Notes: generated from the sequence alone by a model not told the origin. Shown: positions 53,527-62,516, numbered from the stretch's first letter. The stretch is DNA of 64,000 nt from Flavobacteriia bacterium (GCA_016183815.1 JACPDW010000010.1:124001-188000), one strand, 5' to 3'. Translations and numbers: made by a program.

Positions 53527-55650
53527 TTATACGATTTCCATAGATATTTGTCTTTTTCTCATATCAACTGCGGTAACAAGGACATCAACAGTATCACCAA
53601 AATGATATTCCTTTTTGAAACGAGATCCTACAATCATGTATTTACTTTGGTCGAAATAGTATCTATCGTCATTCATTTCCTGAAAAGCAACTAATCCTTC
53701 GCAAGCATTTTCATTGATTTTAACAAAAATTCCAAAATCACTTAAGCCAGAAATTGTTCCTGAAAAAACAATTCCTAGTTTGTCCTTCATGAATAAAGCT
53801 TGAAAATATTTTGAAGAATCTCTTTCTGCCTCATTTGCTTTTCTTTCTGTTTTTGAGATGTGTTTGCATTTTTCTTTCAATTCTTGCCCATAATTCACTT
53901 TTGTATGGGTGATTTCTTCCCACAAAATTCTATGAACTAACAAATCTGCATAACGTCTAATCGGTGATGTAAAATGAGTGTAATCATGAAAAGATAGTCC
54001 ATAATGTCCTATATTATCTGAATCATAATAAGCTTTTGCCATTGAACGAATCGCCATGTTTTGTATGATGGAATATTCGTTTTTCTCTTTAATATCATTT
54101 AACAAACGATTAATAGATTGAGCAATTTGTTTTGGATGAGAAAAATCTAATTTATAATTAAACTTATCAATAAAAATTTTAAACACTTCCATTTTAGCTA
54201 AATCAGGAGTATCGTGACAACGATAAACAAAAGGTATTGGTGTTTTTTTCTTTGCAATGTGCTCAGCGACAGAACGATTTGCAAGCAACATAAATTCTTC
54301 AATTAATTTGTGGGCTTCTTTAGATTTTTTAACGATTACTCCGTTAGGATTTCCTTTTTTATCTAATGTAAATCTTAGCTCTTCCGATTCTATTTCTAAA
54401 GCACCATTTTTAATTCGCTCTTTTCTTAATTTTTGTGCAATAGAATTAAGCATTAACAATTCTTCTTTATAATCACCCTCTTTTCCTTCAATTATTTCTT
54501 GTGCTTCTTCGTAGGTAAATCGTCGATCAGAATATATTACTGTTTTACCAAACCATTTTTCATAAACTTTCCCATTTTCATCAATTTCAAAAACTGCAGA
54601 AAAAGTCAACTTTTCTTCATGAGGTCTCAAAGAACAAACAATATTTGACAACTGTTCTGGCAACATAGGAATCACTCTATCAACTAAATAAACAGAATTA
54701 CCTCTTTTCATGGCTTCTTTGTCCATTGCTGAATTTAATAAAACATAATGACTTACATCAGCGATATGAACGCCAATCTCGAGATGTCCATTCTCCAATT
54801 TTTCAAAAGAAATGGCGTCATCAAAATCTTTTGCATCAACAGGGTCAATAGTAAAAGTGATTTTTTTTCTGAAATCTTTTCTATAAGAAATATTTTCTTC
54901 TGAAATAGTATCAGACACATTCTCTGCTTCTTTGATAACTTCGTTGGGAAACTCAAAAGGAATTCCTTGAGCACAAAGAATACTAAGCATTTCATTGTCA
55001 TTTGCATTTTTAGAAGTTAGGACTTCAACGACCTCACCATAAGGATTTTTTGATGATTTAGGCCAAACATTAATTTTAGCTAAAACCCTGTCTTTGTCGT
55101 TTGCTCCTTTTAATTTTTCTAGTGGAATATAAATATCCACACCTGATTTTTGGTTGTCAGGTATAAAAAATGCAAATTTTGAATGTTTTTCAATAAATCC
55201 AACGAAAAACGATCTGCCTCTTTCAACAATTTCTATTACTTTTCCTTCAGTTCTTTCTTTGCCTTTTTTAGTAATCAACACTTTAACAGTATCGCCGTTC
55301 ATGGCTTGAAAAGTATTTTTGGATGATATGTAGATGTCTTTTCCTTCTTCAATCAATAAAAATCCAGCTTTGTTTGCTGTAATCTGTATCTCCCCAACTA
55401 CACTTTCAACGTGTTGATTGAGTTGATATTTTCCAAATGGTAACTCTAATAAATAACCCTCTAATGAAAGTTCTTTTAATACCTCAAAACATTGTGTTCT
55501 AAGTTCATTATCTTTAATGGCTAATTGCGAACAAACTTCTTTAAATGAGATGGCTTTTTCTGGGTTTTTCTCAAATAATCGTTGAGATAAATGTAAAATA
55601 CTTCCTTTAAATTGGGTTAATTTTTTTTTCTTTTTTTCTTTTTTTGACAT
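53527..55650 (-). CDS. rnr: Ribonuclease R
   Basis: This 707-residue 3'-5' exoribonuclease degrades structured RNA. Cold-shock domains occupy about 20-220, the RNB catalytic domain about 240-590 with the acidic cluster TIDPVDAKDFDDAISF and RGNSVYLVDRVIPMLPE, and an S1 domain ends the protein (about 625-705: FSGTISGLSDFGIFVKI). The N-terminus is basic (SKKEKKKKKLTQ) and starts with a winged-helix-like region. Length is typical. It is monocistronic, with 336 bp between its start and the divergent yicC gene, where a repeat copy lies. Confidence 0.96.
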   Translation of the reverse strand: MSKKEKKKKKLTQFKGSILHLSQRLFEKNPEKAISFKEVCSQLAIKDNELRTQCFEVLKELSLEGYLLELPFGKYQLNQHVESVVGEIQITANKAGFLLIEEGKDIYISSKNTFQAMNGDTVKVLITKKGKERTEGKVIEIVERGRSFFVGFIEKHSKFAFFIPDNQKSGVDIYIPLEKLKGANDKDRVLAKINVWPKSSKNPYGEVVEVLTSKNANDNEMLSILCAQGIPFEFPNEVIKEAENVSDTISEENISYRKDFRKKITFTIDPVDAKDFDDAISFEKLENGHLEIGVHIADVSHYVLLNSAMDKEAMKRGNSVYLVDRVIPMLPEQLSNIVCSLRPHEEKLTFSAVFEIDENGKVYEKWFGKTVIYSDRRFTYEEAQEIIEGKEGDYKEELLMLNSIAQKLRKERIKNGALEIESEELRFTLDKKGNPNGVIVKKSKEAHKLIEEFMLLANRSVAEHIAKKKTPIPFVYRCHDTPDLAKMEVFKIFIDKFNYKLDFSHPKQIAQSINRLLNDIKEKNEYSIIQNMAIRSMAKAYYDSDNIGHYGLSFHDYTHFTSPIRRYADLLVHRILWEEITHTKVNYGQELKEKCKHISKTERKANEAERDSSKYFQALFMKDKLGIVFSGTISGLSDFGIFVKINENACEGLVAFQEMNDDRYYFDQSKYMIVGSRFKKEYHFGDTVDVLVTAVDMRKRQISMEIV

Positions 55651-55822
55651 GTATTAAATCTTAAATGTATATGATTTTATTAAAATAGAATCATTGAATA
55701 TTTATCAAAGGTATTGAAAAAACAAGGAAAACCATCAAAAATAATGATTTATTATTGTTTTGTTAATGTCCTATTGCAGAAAAATGAAGAGAATAAAATA
55801 AATAAAATAATCTACAATTAGG

Positions 55823-55911
55823 AATAATACCGATTACAAATTCAAGATAGGTCAATTAAAATTATCTTCATTTCTGCCTTAGGCGGTGTCAATTTTCATG
55901 TCGTATCGGCG
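55823..55911 (+). repeat. Dispersed intergenic element, copy 2
   Basis: The first 41 nt match 3541-3606 (minus strand) at 38 of 41 positions, and the last block TTTCATGTCGTATCGGCG matches at 15 of 18. Between them copy 2 has an extra stretch with a small GCCT/AGGC hairpin. It ends 75 bp upstream of yicC in the same orientation, as copy 1 does for the alcohol dehydrogenase. The rest of 55651-55986 holds only the yicC promoter. Confidence 0.75.
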
Positions 55912-55942
55912 TGTTACCTATTATTTTTAGATGAATAAATAA

Positions 55943-55972
55943 TTGTATTTGGCATAAAATATATTAATTTTG
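55943..55972 (+). promoter_or_regulatory. Promoter of the yicC-gmk-nadD operon
   Basis: TTG (55943-55945), a 19-nt spacer and TAATTTTG (55965-55972) match the Bacteroidota -33/-7 consensus and spacing. The leader to ATG 55987 would be short, about 8 nt. It lies 31 bp downstream of repeat copy 2. Confidence 0.6.
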
Positions 55973-55986
55973 TAAAAAACAAAGGT

Positions 55987-56856
55987 ATGCTTCAATCAAT
56001 GACCGGATACGGAAAAGTAAACGGTAGTTTTAATGGAAAAAAAATTCAAATAGAAATAAAAGCTTTAAACGGGAAAAATTTAGATGTATATCTCAAACTT
56101 CCAAGTGCATACAGAGAATTTGAACTACTTTTTCGACAAAAAATCGCCCAATATCTAGAAAGAGGCAAAATAGAAATTTTTGTAACTATTGATAACGAAA
56201 CGAAAAAGTCAAATAATATAATTAACAATACAATTTTTCAGTCCTATTTTGAAGAAATTAAGCAATTGAATACTACCATTCAACAAAAAGAAATTGACTA
56301 TTTTTCTACCATTTTGAAACTTCCAGATGTACTGTTATCTAATGAAGAAGATATTAATGAAGAGGAAAAATTATTCATTGAAGAGAAAATAGTTGAATGT
56401 TGTGGTTTTGTAAGCAAATATCGATTAAGAGAAGGTGAAGAACTCAAAAAAGAGTTTGTCTCTATCATTCAAAGAATACAAGAGTTGTTGACACAAATTG
56501 AACCTTTTGAAAAAAAAAGGATAGAATTTTTAAAGCAAAAATTTAGAAAAAGTGTGGAAGAATGGTCTAAAAACATACAACTAGACGAAAATCGCTTTGA
56601 ACAAGAATTACTTTATTATATCGAAAAATTCGACATAAACGAAGAAAAAATGCGACTTTCACATCATTTGAATTATTTTTTAGAAAGCATAGATATTCCT
56701 TCTTCAGGAAAAAAATTAGGATTTATTACTCAAGAAATTGGAAGGGAAATTAATACTTTAGGTAGTAAAAGTTATCAGTCGGATATGCAAAAAATTGTCG
56801 TTGAAATGAAAGACGATTTAGAAAAAATGAAAGAACAAATATTAAATACCTTATAA
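55987..56856 (+). CDS. YicC family endoribonuclease
   Basis: This 289-residue conserved bacterial protein is recognised by its invariant start LQSMTGYGKV, by EIKALNGKNLDVYLKLP, and by the C-terminal block GKKLGFITQEIGREINTLGSK with VVEMKDDLEKMKEQI. YicC of E. coli is reported to act as an endoribonuclease on small RNAs. Length is normal. It is the first gene of an operon with gmk (4-bp gap) and nadD (4-bp overlap), a frequent arrangement in Bacteroidota. Confidence 0.94.
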   Translation: MLQSMTGYGKVNGSFNGKKIQIEIKALNGKNLDVYLKLPSAYREFELLFRQKIAQYLERGKIEIFVTIDNETKKSNNIINNTIFQSYFEEIKQLNTTIQQKEIDYFSTILKLPDVLLSNEEDINEEEKLFIEEKIVECCGFVSKYRLREGEELKKEFVSIIQRIQELLTQIEPFEKKRIEFLKQKFRKSVEEWSKNIQLDENRFEQELLYYIEKFDINEEKMRLSHHLNYFLESIDIPSSGKKLGFITQEIGREINTLGSKSYQSDMQKIVVEMKDDLEKMKEQILNTL

Positions 56857-56860
56857 TTAA

Positions 56861-57436
56861 TTGGATACTTCAAAAGGCAAATGTATAGTAATTTCTGCTC
56901 CATCAGGGGCTGGTAAAACTAGTATTGTTCATTATCTTTTGCAACAGGACTTAGGTTTGTCCTTTTCAGTCTCTGCTTGTAGTAGAAACCCAAGAAAAAA
57001 CGAACAAAATGGCGTTGATTATTATTTTTTATCTGTAAATGAGTTCAAAAGCAAAATAAAAAACAACGAATTTGTTGAATGGGAAGAGGTTTATCCCAAC
57101 AACTTTTACGGCACTTTAAAAAGTGAAATTATAAAAATTTGGAATCAGGGAAAAACTGTCATCTTTGATGTTGATGTTTTTGGTGGAATGAATTTAAAAG
57201 AACAATTTCATGAAAACGCTTTATCTATATTTATTTGTCCACCTTCTTTACAGATTTTAGAAGAAAGATTAAGGTCAAGATCTACTGAAAGTGAAGAGAA
57301 AATTCAAACGAGAATGCATAAAGCAAAGGAAGAAATGAAAATGGCAAATCGTTTTGATAATATTTTAGAAAATAACGATTTAGAGAATACTTGTATGCAA
57401 GCAAAAGAATTGGTTGAAAGCTTTCTCAAACAATGA
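56861..57436 (+). CDS. gmk: Guanylate kinase
   Basis: This 191-residue enzyme phosphorylates GMP to GDP. The P-loop is SAPSGAGKTSIVHYL, the GMP-binding segment SACSRNPRKNEQNGVDYYFLS, and VFDVDVFGG and FICPPSLQILEERLRSRSTES (lid) follow. The start is a TTG at 56861, 4 bp after the yicC stop; no ATG precedes the P-loop in frame. It sits between yicC and nadD with a 4-bp overlap to the latter. Confidence 0.95.
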   Translation: MDTSKGKCIVISAPSGAGKTSIVHYLLQQDLGLSFSVSACSRNPRKNEQNGVDYYFLSVNEFKSKIKNNEFVEWEEVYPNNFYGTLKSEIIKIWNQGKTVIFDVDVFGGMNLKEQFHENALSIFICPPSLQILEERLRSRSTESEEKIQTRMHKAKEEMKMANRFDNILENNDLENTCMQAKELVESFLKQ

Positions 57437-58035
57437 AAATCGCCCTTTTTTTTGGCACTTTTAACCCGATTCATGTCGGTCATTTAATCATAGCACAGCA
57501 CATAATTAATGAAAATTTAGCTCAACAAACATGGCTGGTTTTAAGTCCACACAACCCATTAAAAGATAAAAAAAGTTTATTGCCCGACCTTCAACGATTG
57601 TACATGACTCGATTAGCCGTTGAAGATAATGATAGGATAAAAGTTAGTGATATAGAATTTTCTATGGCTCAACCGAATTACACTATTCATACTTTAATTG
57701 CACTAACAGAAAAATATCCTCAACATAGTTTTTCTTTAGTGATTGGTGAAGATAATTTAAGGAATTTTAGTAAATGGTATAATTATGAAAAAATCATTGA
57801 AAATTATTCAATAATTGTTTTCCCCCGAAATCTTCAATCAAGCGAAACAAATATTGAAAACAAAATTTCACAAAATCATCCCAACTCTTCATCAATTCGA
57901 TTTGTAAAAGAGTTTCCTTTATTGGATATTTCTTCAAGCTTCATCAGAAATCAAATTAAAAACAAGAAAGATGTTCGTTATCTTTTAAGTGAAAAAGTAC
58001 TAAAATTTGTAAGTGAAATGAATTTTTATAAATAG
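57433..58035 (+). CDS. nadD: Nicotinate-nucleotide adenylyltransferase
   Basis: This 200-residue enzyme makes deamido-NAD from nicotinate mononucleotide and ATP. The nucleotidyltransferase motif FFGTFNPIHVGHLIIAQ (HxGH) and the late ISSSFIRNQI (ISxSxxR) are both present, as is LVIGEDNLRNFSKW. The gene overlaps gmk by 4 bp. It is convergent with nadE, the enzyme for the next step, with 30 bp between stops, so both last steps of NAD synthesis sit together but on opposite strands. Confidence 0.95.
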   Translation: MKIALFFGTFNPIHVGHLIIAQHIINENLAQQTWLVLSPHNPLKDKKSLLPDLQRLYMTRLAVEDNDRIKVSDIEFSMAQPNYTIHTLIALTEKYPQHSFSLVIGEDNLRNFSKWYNYEKIIENYSIIVFPRNLQSSETNIENKISQNHPNSSSIRFVKEFPLLDISSSFIRNQIKNKKDVRYLLSEKVLKFVSEMNFYK

Positions 58036-58065
58036 GGTCTGCTGAATAGTAGATTTTATTTGAAC

Positions 58066-58848
58066 TCAATCCGTTTTTAAAAATGAACTTGGTATTTTAC
58101 AGATTGGTATCGGCATCATTTTATGTTGATTAATTCGATTTAATTTTTTATAAATGGCTAATACTTCTTTTTGACGAGAATTCAATTTCGAATCATCACC
58201 TTTATGATTCATAGCCCATTCTAATTCGGGATAACTTGCACCAATTTGATCTTCATCACTTCTTCCGTCTGCAAAAAGACCATCTGTTGGTTTAGCTTTT
58301 AAAATTGATGTTACAACGCCAATGTGTTGAGCCAATTCAAAAACTTGAGTTTTATTTAAATCAGCAATTGGACTTAAATCTACTCCACCATCACCAAATT
58401 TGGTAAAAAAACCAATACCAAAGTCTTCCACTTTATTTCCAGTTCCAGCTACCAAAAGTTGATGTGTTTGGCCAATAGCATATAAAGTTGTCATACGCAA
58501 TCTAGCTCTAGTGTTTGCCATTGCCAGAGCATGTTGTGTCGTTTCTATTGGATAAGTTTTTTCTATACTTTCAAAAATCGATGTTAAATTAATTTCTAAA
58601 GAAGAAACATTTTGGAATTTAATTTCTAAGTCTTGTATATGTTCCTGAGCTCGAGAATATTCTTCTGCTGTTTGTCGAATGGGCATATTAAGTAGTAATG
58701 TTTTTTTACCCGACAAAGCACAAAGGGTTGAGGTAAGTGCTGAATCTACACCACCAGAGATGCCTATTACAAAACCAAAAAGCCCAGCTTGATCACAATA
58801 AGTTTTCAGCCAGGCCTTTATATGTTGAATTATTTTTTCTTTATCCAA
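58066..58848 (-). CDS. nadE: NH3-dependent NAD+ synthetase
   Basis: This 260-residue enzyme amidates deamido-NAD to NAD. The N-type ATP pyrophosphatase P-loop is GFVIGISGGVDSALTST; ANTRARLRMTTLYA and GTGNKVEDFGIGFFTKFGDGGVD line the active site, and LKAKPTDGLFADGRSDEDQ is the adjacent loop. There is no glutaminase domain, so ammonia must be supplied. The start is a TTG at 58848, 4 bp after the stop of the barrel gene; this gives the usual start (DKEKIIQHIKAWLK). It is co-transcribed with the barrel gene and divergent as a pair from gldB. Confidence 0.95.
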   Translation of the reverse strand: MDKEKIIQHIKAWLKTYCDQAGLFGFVIGISGGVDSALTSTLCALSGKKTLLLNMPIRQTAEEYSRAQEHIQDLEIKFQNVSSLEINLTSIFESIEKTYPIETTQHALAMANTRARLRMTTLYAIGQTHQLLVAGTGNKVEDFGIGFFTKFGDGGVDLSPIADLNKTQVFELAQHIGVVTSILKAKPTDGLFADGRSDEDQIGASYPELEWAMNHKGDDSKLNSRQKEVLAIYKKLNRINQHKMMPIPICKIPSSFLKTD

Positions 58849-58852
58849 AAAA

Positions 58853-59770
58853 TTAGAAAAGGATTCCTACTTTAAACAATAATTGAGTTTGACCCGATTT
58901 AGCAGCGAAATATTCATTGGTTTCGTATGTGCTATTTTTGTTCAAGTCTCTGTTAACATAAAGATGATTATTCTCAGGTTCCTCTGGTTTAAGGGTTACG
59001 TGTAAAGGAGTAAATCCATAATAAAAACCTGCCTCAAACAATAAAGAGGTACTACCAGAAAACTTCCATTCAGCACCAGCTGCAATACCTATTGCAGATT
59101 TAACAAAAAACACTTCATTTTTGGCTTTCATATTTGTATTTTCCTCGCTTTTTTCTCTCCAAACACCTGAAGCGTCTTCAGACAAAGTGCTTCCTGAATC
59201 GTCAATTTTACTTGAAATAGTAAACCCTGTTCTTAAGCCAAATTTACCAAAATATCTTAAGTTTCCATAGTAATCTGTTCTAAAAGTAAACATTAAAGGA
59301 ATTGTAGCATAAATTACTTTATGTTTTCTATCTTTTAATTTATAAATTGATTCGGTTGTGTCAATCGGAACAGGCGAATTAAATAAAGAAGCCTCATAAG
59401 AATTTGCGGCAACAACATCATCTTCATTAGTATTATAAAAAACTGCATTATTTGACTCACTATACTGAATTATTTTGGTATCGTCGTAACGATAATAGGT
59501 ATCATTTGTAGTATTATATTTCCAACGACTAAAATCAAATTCCAAACCAGTACATAAAGCAATATTGTCAGCCAAACGAATGTTTGCATTGGCACCAATA
59601 GTAAAGTTCCCACCCATACCGGCAGATTCAAGATATTTAGTTCCTAATTTTTGAAAATTCATTCCAGCACCAAGTACTATTCCTGCTTGAGCTTTTTTTT
59701 CAGGTACATCTTGAGCGTTAGCTGATAAAATAACACTAAAGCTAAATAAAGAGAGAATAATTTTTTTCAT
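58853..59770 (-). CDS. PorT-family outer-membrane beta-barrel protein
   Basis: This 305-residue exported protein has a signal peptide (MKKIILSLFSFSVILSANAQ) and then strands of the small outer-membrane barrel (OmpW/PorT-like) type: AGIVLGAGMNFQKLGTKYL, NIALCTGLEFDFSRWKY, IPLMFTFRTDYYGN, GRTGFTISSKI-like RTGFTISSKI, and a final QTQLLFKVGILF ending in Phe. This is the structural class of T9SS PorT, but it is also used by many other proteins; a PorT function is not shown. ATG 59770 is chosen over an upstream ATG because the first fits a signal peptide and follows the predicted transcription start. Confidence 0.82.
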   Translation of the reverse strand: MKKIILSLFSFSVILSANAQDVPEKKAQAGIVLGAGMNFQKLGTKYLESAGMGGNFTIGANANIRLADNIALCTGLEFDFSRWKYNTTNDTYYRYDDTKIIQYSESNNAVFYNTNEDDVVAANSYEASLFNSPVPIDTTESIYKLKDRKHKVIYATIPLMFTFRTDYYGNLRYFGKFGLRTGFTISSKIDDSGSTLSEDASGVWREKSEENTNMKAKNEVFFVKSAIGIAAGAEWKFSGSTSLLFEAGFYYGFTPLHVTLKPEEPENNHLYVNRDLNKNSTYETNEYFAAKSGQTQLLFKVGILF

Positions 59771-59809
59771 TTTTTTAGAGTTTAAAGAATGTTTAAGTAA
59801 TAATTGTTC

Positions 59810-59817
59810 CAAAGTTA
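59810..59817 (-). promoter_or_regulatory. -7 box for the barrel-nadE operon
   Basis: TAACTTTG on the minus strand fits TAnnTTTG, about 40 bp before ATG 59770. A TTTTTG element lies 16 nt upstream, a little close for the -33 position. It faces the divergent gldB promoter. Confidence 0.45.
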
Positions 59818-59821
59818 TAAT

Positions 59822-59829
59822 TAATTTTG
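59822..59829 (+). promoter_or_regulatory. -7 box for gldB
   Basis: TAATTTTG fits TAnnTTTG and lies 21 bp before the gldB ATG at 59851. The two divergent boxes are only 4 bp apart, so the promoters overlap and cannot both be occupied at once. Confidence 0.45.
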
Positions 59830-59850
59830 ACTACAAAAATATAAAAAATT

Positions 59851-60855
59851 ATGAAATGGATAAATATTTTTTTAATTTCGTTGAGTATCATTGTAAATTC
59901 ATGTACAAAGAATCCTTTAGATGTAGTGCCACAAAATAAAAAACTACCCATTTCTTTTATTCGTTTAGATTCTATTATTAGAAATTCAAATAAAGAAGAG
60001 ATTAAAAAATTTCTTTTTAAAATCCAAATTAAACACCAAGAAATAATTCAATACCAATTACAATATTGTTTAGGTATAGGTAGTATTATTGATTCATCAA
60101 CTTTAAATGGAATTGAACTTTTTAAAAAAGACCCCTATATTTCACGTTTAGAAAATGTAATTCAAAAAAACTTCTCTTCACTTAATGAGATCCAAAAAAA
60201 AGTAAAAAATGGCTTTTTATACTTAAACTACCATTTTCCTGAATCTTCATTGCCTCAAAGCATTTTTTTTATCAATTCGTTTTTTTCAAGTAATGTGTAT
60301 GTAGGTGAAAAGGATATTGCCATTGGCTTAGAGAGATATTTAGGGCCAAATGAGCAAGTAATTAAAGAATTACCATCAAAAGAGTTCCATTCTTGGATAA
60401 AAAATAGAATGTTAAGAATTTATTTAGAAAGGGATGTTTTATCTGCTTGGATTTTGACACATCTTGTAAAAGAAGATAATGAGCATTTTGCATCACAAAT
60501 GATACGTTGGGGTAAAATTCATTATTTTACAGAAGCATCCTTTCCGGCAATGGAAAAAGAATTAATTTTAAGATATACCAAAGAGCAATTTGTGTGGTGT
60601 GAAAAAAATGAAAAGGAGATTTGGAAACATTTGGTAAAATATAATCTTTTATTTAGTAAAAATGTAAGAGATATATCAAATTTTATGAATGACGCTCCTT
60701 TTACTTCAGGACTTGACAAAAACAGTCCAGATAGAGTTGGACAATATTTGGGGTGGAAAATAATACATTCATTTATGAAACAACATCCTAAAACCCCACT
60801 AAAAAAGTTATTAAAATTGCCATTTAATGAGATTATGAAAAATTATGAGCAATAA
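59851..60855 (+). CDS. gldB: Gliding motility lipoprotein GldB
   Basis: This 334-residue lipoprotein is needed for gliding in Flavobacterium. The signal peptide ends with a lipobox (SLSIIVNSCTKNP, Cys18). The mature part matches GldB order: LPISFIRLDSI, YLNYHFPESSLP, GLERYLGPNEQVIKELP, and the zinc-dependent-hydrolase-like EMxRWGKIHYFTEASFP (here MIRWGKIHYFTEASFP), plus NSPDRVGQYLGWKIIHSFMKQHP near the end. Length is typical. In F. johnsoniae gldC follows directly, and nadE is commonly nearby, as here. Here gldC is not next; a 322-bp non-coding stretch and proC follow. Confidence 0.93.
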   Translation: MKWINIFLISLSIIVNSCTKNPLDVVPQNKKLPISFIRLDSIIRNSNKEEIKKFLFKIQIKHQEIIQYQLQYCLGIGSIIDSSTLNGIELFKKDPYISRLENVIQKNFSSLNEIQKKVKNGFLYLNYHFPESSLPQSIFFINSFFSSNVYVGEKDIAIGLERYLGPNEQVIKELPSKEFHSWIKNRMLRIYLERDVLSAWILTHLVKEDNEHFASQMIRWGKIHYFTEASFPAMEKELILRYTKEQFVWCEKNEKEIWKHLVKYNLLFSKNVRDISNFMNDAPFTSGLDKNSPDRVGQYLGWKIIHSFMKQHPKTPLKKLLKLPFNEIMKNYEQ

Positions 60856-61177
60856 AAAACCCATGCAGTCGGATTACTGAAGCCTCAGTAACACGTTTAG
60901 GGTATTGTTAACACTTTGTAATCCACCGATTTGAGGTTATCTCCTTTCGATTGCTCGAATTGTGGCCCGCCATTGTTGTTAACTCTTTCCCCTGAATGTT
61001 TAAAATTGTTAAGCTTCAAAATGCACCGCACGGGTTTTAGTATATTAAATTATTGCGCTTCGTTTAGCTATTTTACTTCTGCTAAAGTAGAACTATTTTA
61101 TTTAAAAACAAAACAAATTTGGAGAAAAAGTTTTCAACAGATATTATATCAATTATAAACAATTAAATTTGCAAAAG
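60856..61177. other. 322-bp non-coding patch with inverted repeats after gldB
   Basis: This gap has patches of clearly higher GC than its surroundings (for example around 60960-60975 and 61022-61035). GGATTAC (60871-60877) pairs with GTAATCC (60918-60924), and TTACTG (60874-60879) with CAGTAA (60886-60891), giving alternative hairpins after the gldB stop. A further stretch (about 61022-61090) has no clear structure. No credible gene is present. A -7 box for proC, TAAATTTG (61164-61171), ends the patch. It may be a mobile-element remnant, an unrecognised RNA or the scar of a lost gene. Confidence 0.55.
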
Positions 61178-61963
61178 ATGAAACATTCTATAGGAATTAT
61201 TGGAATTGGTAATATTGGAAGTTCAATATTAAATGGTTTATTAAATAGTGATAATATTCACCCTTCTCAACTGCATATTCACACAAGAAATATTTCAAAT
61301 CTTTCGTGTTGGGAAACTTATTCTGTAAACATAATCAGCGACAAAAAATTACTTTTTGAAAAATGTTCTATAATCATTATTGCTGTAAAACCTTACCAAC
61401 TGAAAGATTTATTAAAGGAAATAAATAATTATATAAATATTGACAAACATATTATTATTTCCGCAGTTAGTGGGATAAATATTGAAGATTATTTTCTATA
61501 TATTAATAATAAAACTCCATTATTCCGAATAATGCCAAATACTGCTGCTGATGTTGGCTCATCAGTTACCTGTCTTTCCTACAACAAAAACAAAAAAGTC
61601 AATGAAGTGAAAGATTTACTTTTAAATTTGGGTGAAATAATTGAAATAGAAGAATCTTTAATGAATGCTGCTACTGTTTTGGGGGCTTGTGGTATCGCTT
61701 TTGTTTTTCGTTTTATCAGAGCAATGGTTCAGGGTGGTATTCAAATTGGATTTGATAGTAAAACTGCAGAAAAAGTAGTTCAACAAGTATTAATTGGTGC
61801 TGTAAATTTATTACGTGAAAACGCATCGCATCCTGAACAAGAAATTGATAAAGTTACCACCCCAAAAGGATGTACAATTGTCGGTTTAAACGAGATGGAA
61901 CATCAAGGTTTTAGTTCTTCCCTTATAAAAGGAATAGAAATGTCATACAAAAGTCTTTCTTAA
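61178..61963 (+). CDS. proC: Pyrroline-5-carboxylate reductase
   Basis: This 261-residue enzyme reduces pyrroline-5-carboxylate to proline with NAD(P)H. The Rossmann motif IGIIGIGNIGSSILNGL opens the protein. LFRIMPNTAADVGSSVTC and the C-terminal block HPEQEIDKVTTPKGCTIVGLNEMEHQGF are diagnostic; the latter carries the helical substrate site. ATG 61178 is chosen over a TTG three codons upstream. A TAAATTTG box ends 7 bp before it, so the transcript could be almost leaderless. The gene stands alone. Confidence 0.93.
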   Translation: MKHSIGIIGIGNIGSSILNGLLNSDNIHPSQLHIHTRNISNLSCWETYSVNIISDKKLLFEKCSIIIIAVKPYQLKDLLKEINNYINIDKHIIISAVSGINIEDYFLYINNKTPLFRIMPNTAADVGSSVTCLSYNKNKKVNEVKDLLLNLGEIIEIEESLMNAATVLGACGIAFVFRFIRAMVQGGIQIGFDSKTAEKVVQQVLIGAVNLLRENASHPEQEIDKVTTPKGCTIVGLNEMEHQGFSSSLIKGIEMSYKSLS

Positions 61964-61999
61964 TATTGTCGAAGAAAATACTCTTGTAAATTAGTCTTT

Positions 62000-62353
62000 T
62001 CATGGTGAAAATGCGTCTTCAATATGTTCCCATCGCATAAAATGATCATTTTTAATAATGGAAAAGACATCAAATCTTGTATTAAATTGCAAGTCTTTTT
62101 CTAATATATAGGCGTTGGCTACTTTATAAATTTGTTTTTGTTTTTTTTTAGTAACCGATTGCCACGGCTCTCCAAATTCATCTGTAAATCTTGTTTTCAC
62201 TTCCACTATCACTAAAACGTCTTCTTTCATTGAAATAATATCCAACTCCCATTTGTGGAAATAATAATTTTTTCCTAAGATTTTATATCCTTTTTCTTGA
62301 AGAATTTTCATTGCAAAATCTTCACCCCATTTTCCCAATTCTATATGATTCAT
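62000..62353 (-). CDS. YraN/UPF0102 family nuclease-like protein
   Basis: This 117-residue protein of the restriction-endonuclease-like fold has the UPF0102 blocks LGKWGEDFAMKILQEKGYKIL, NYYFHKWELDIISMK and VLVIVEVKTRFTDEFGEPW, with the conserved E...D...ExK cluster. Members are thought to be nucleases, but their role is unsettled. ATG 62353 is preferred; the frame continues only to a TTG seven codons upstream. It is convergent with proC (36 bp between stops) and divergent from the histidine kinase at the right edge. Confidence 0.9.
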   Translation of the reverse strand: MNHIELGKWGEDFAMKILQEKGYKILGKNYYFHKWELDIISMKEDVLVIVEVKTRFTDEFGEPWQSVTKKKQKQIYKVANAYILEKDLQFNTRFDVFSIIKNDHFMRWEHIEDAFSP

Positions 62354-62516
62354 CTTTCTAAAATTTTGTTCCAAAGTCTTTTTAAGAAAACCATAAAACT
62401 GTAAGTGTTTTTATATAGACACAACATAAATTTAATAAAAAATTTATACTTGAACAACATTATTAAGTTAAAAATGTAATTTTTTGTTCAATATCAAAGG
62501 AATAGCATATTTTTTT

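Noticed and set aside
60931-61158. A 75-codon open frame inside the patch after gldB
   Set aside because: Composition is Leu/Ser-rich and irregular with no motif, it lies across the inverted-repeat patch and the AT-rich proC leader, and its start has no support.
60856-61177. Integron attC site
   Set aside because: A GTTAAGC resembling one core site is present near 61008, but no matching RYYYAAC-type core is found at the other end, and no integrase or cassette array exists.
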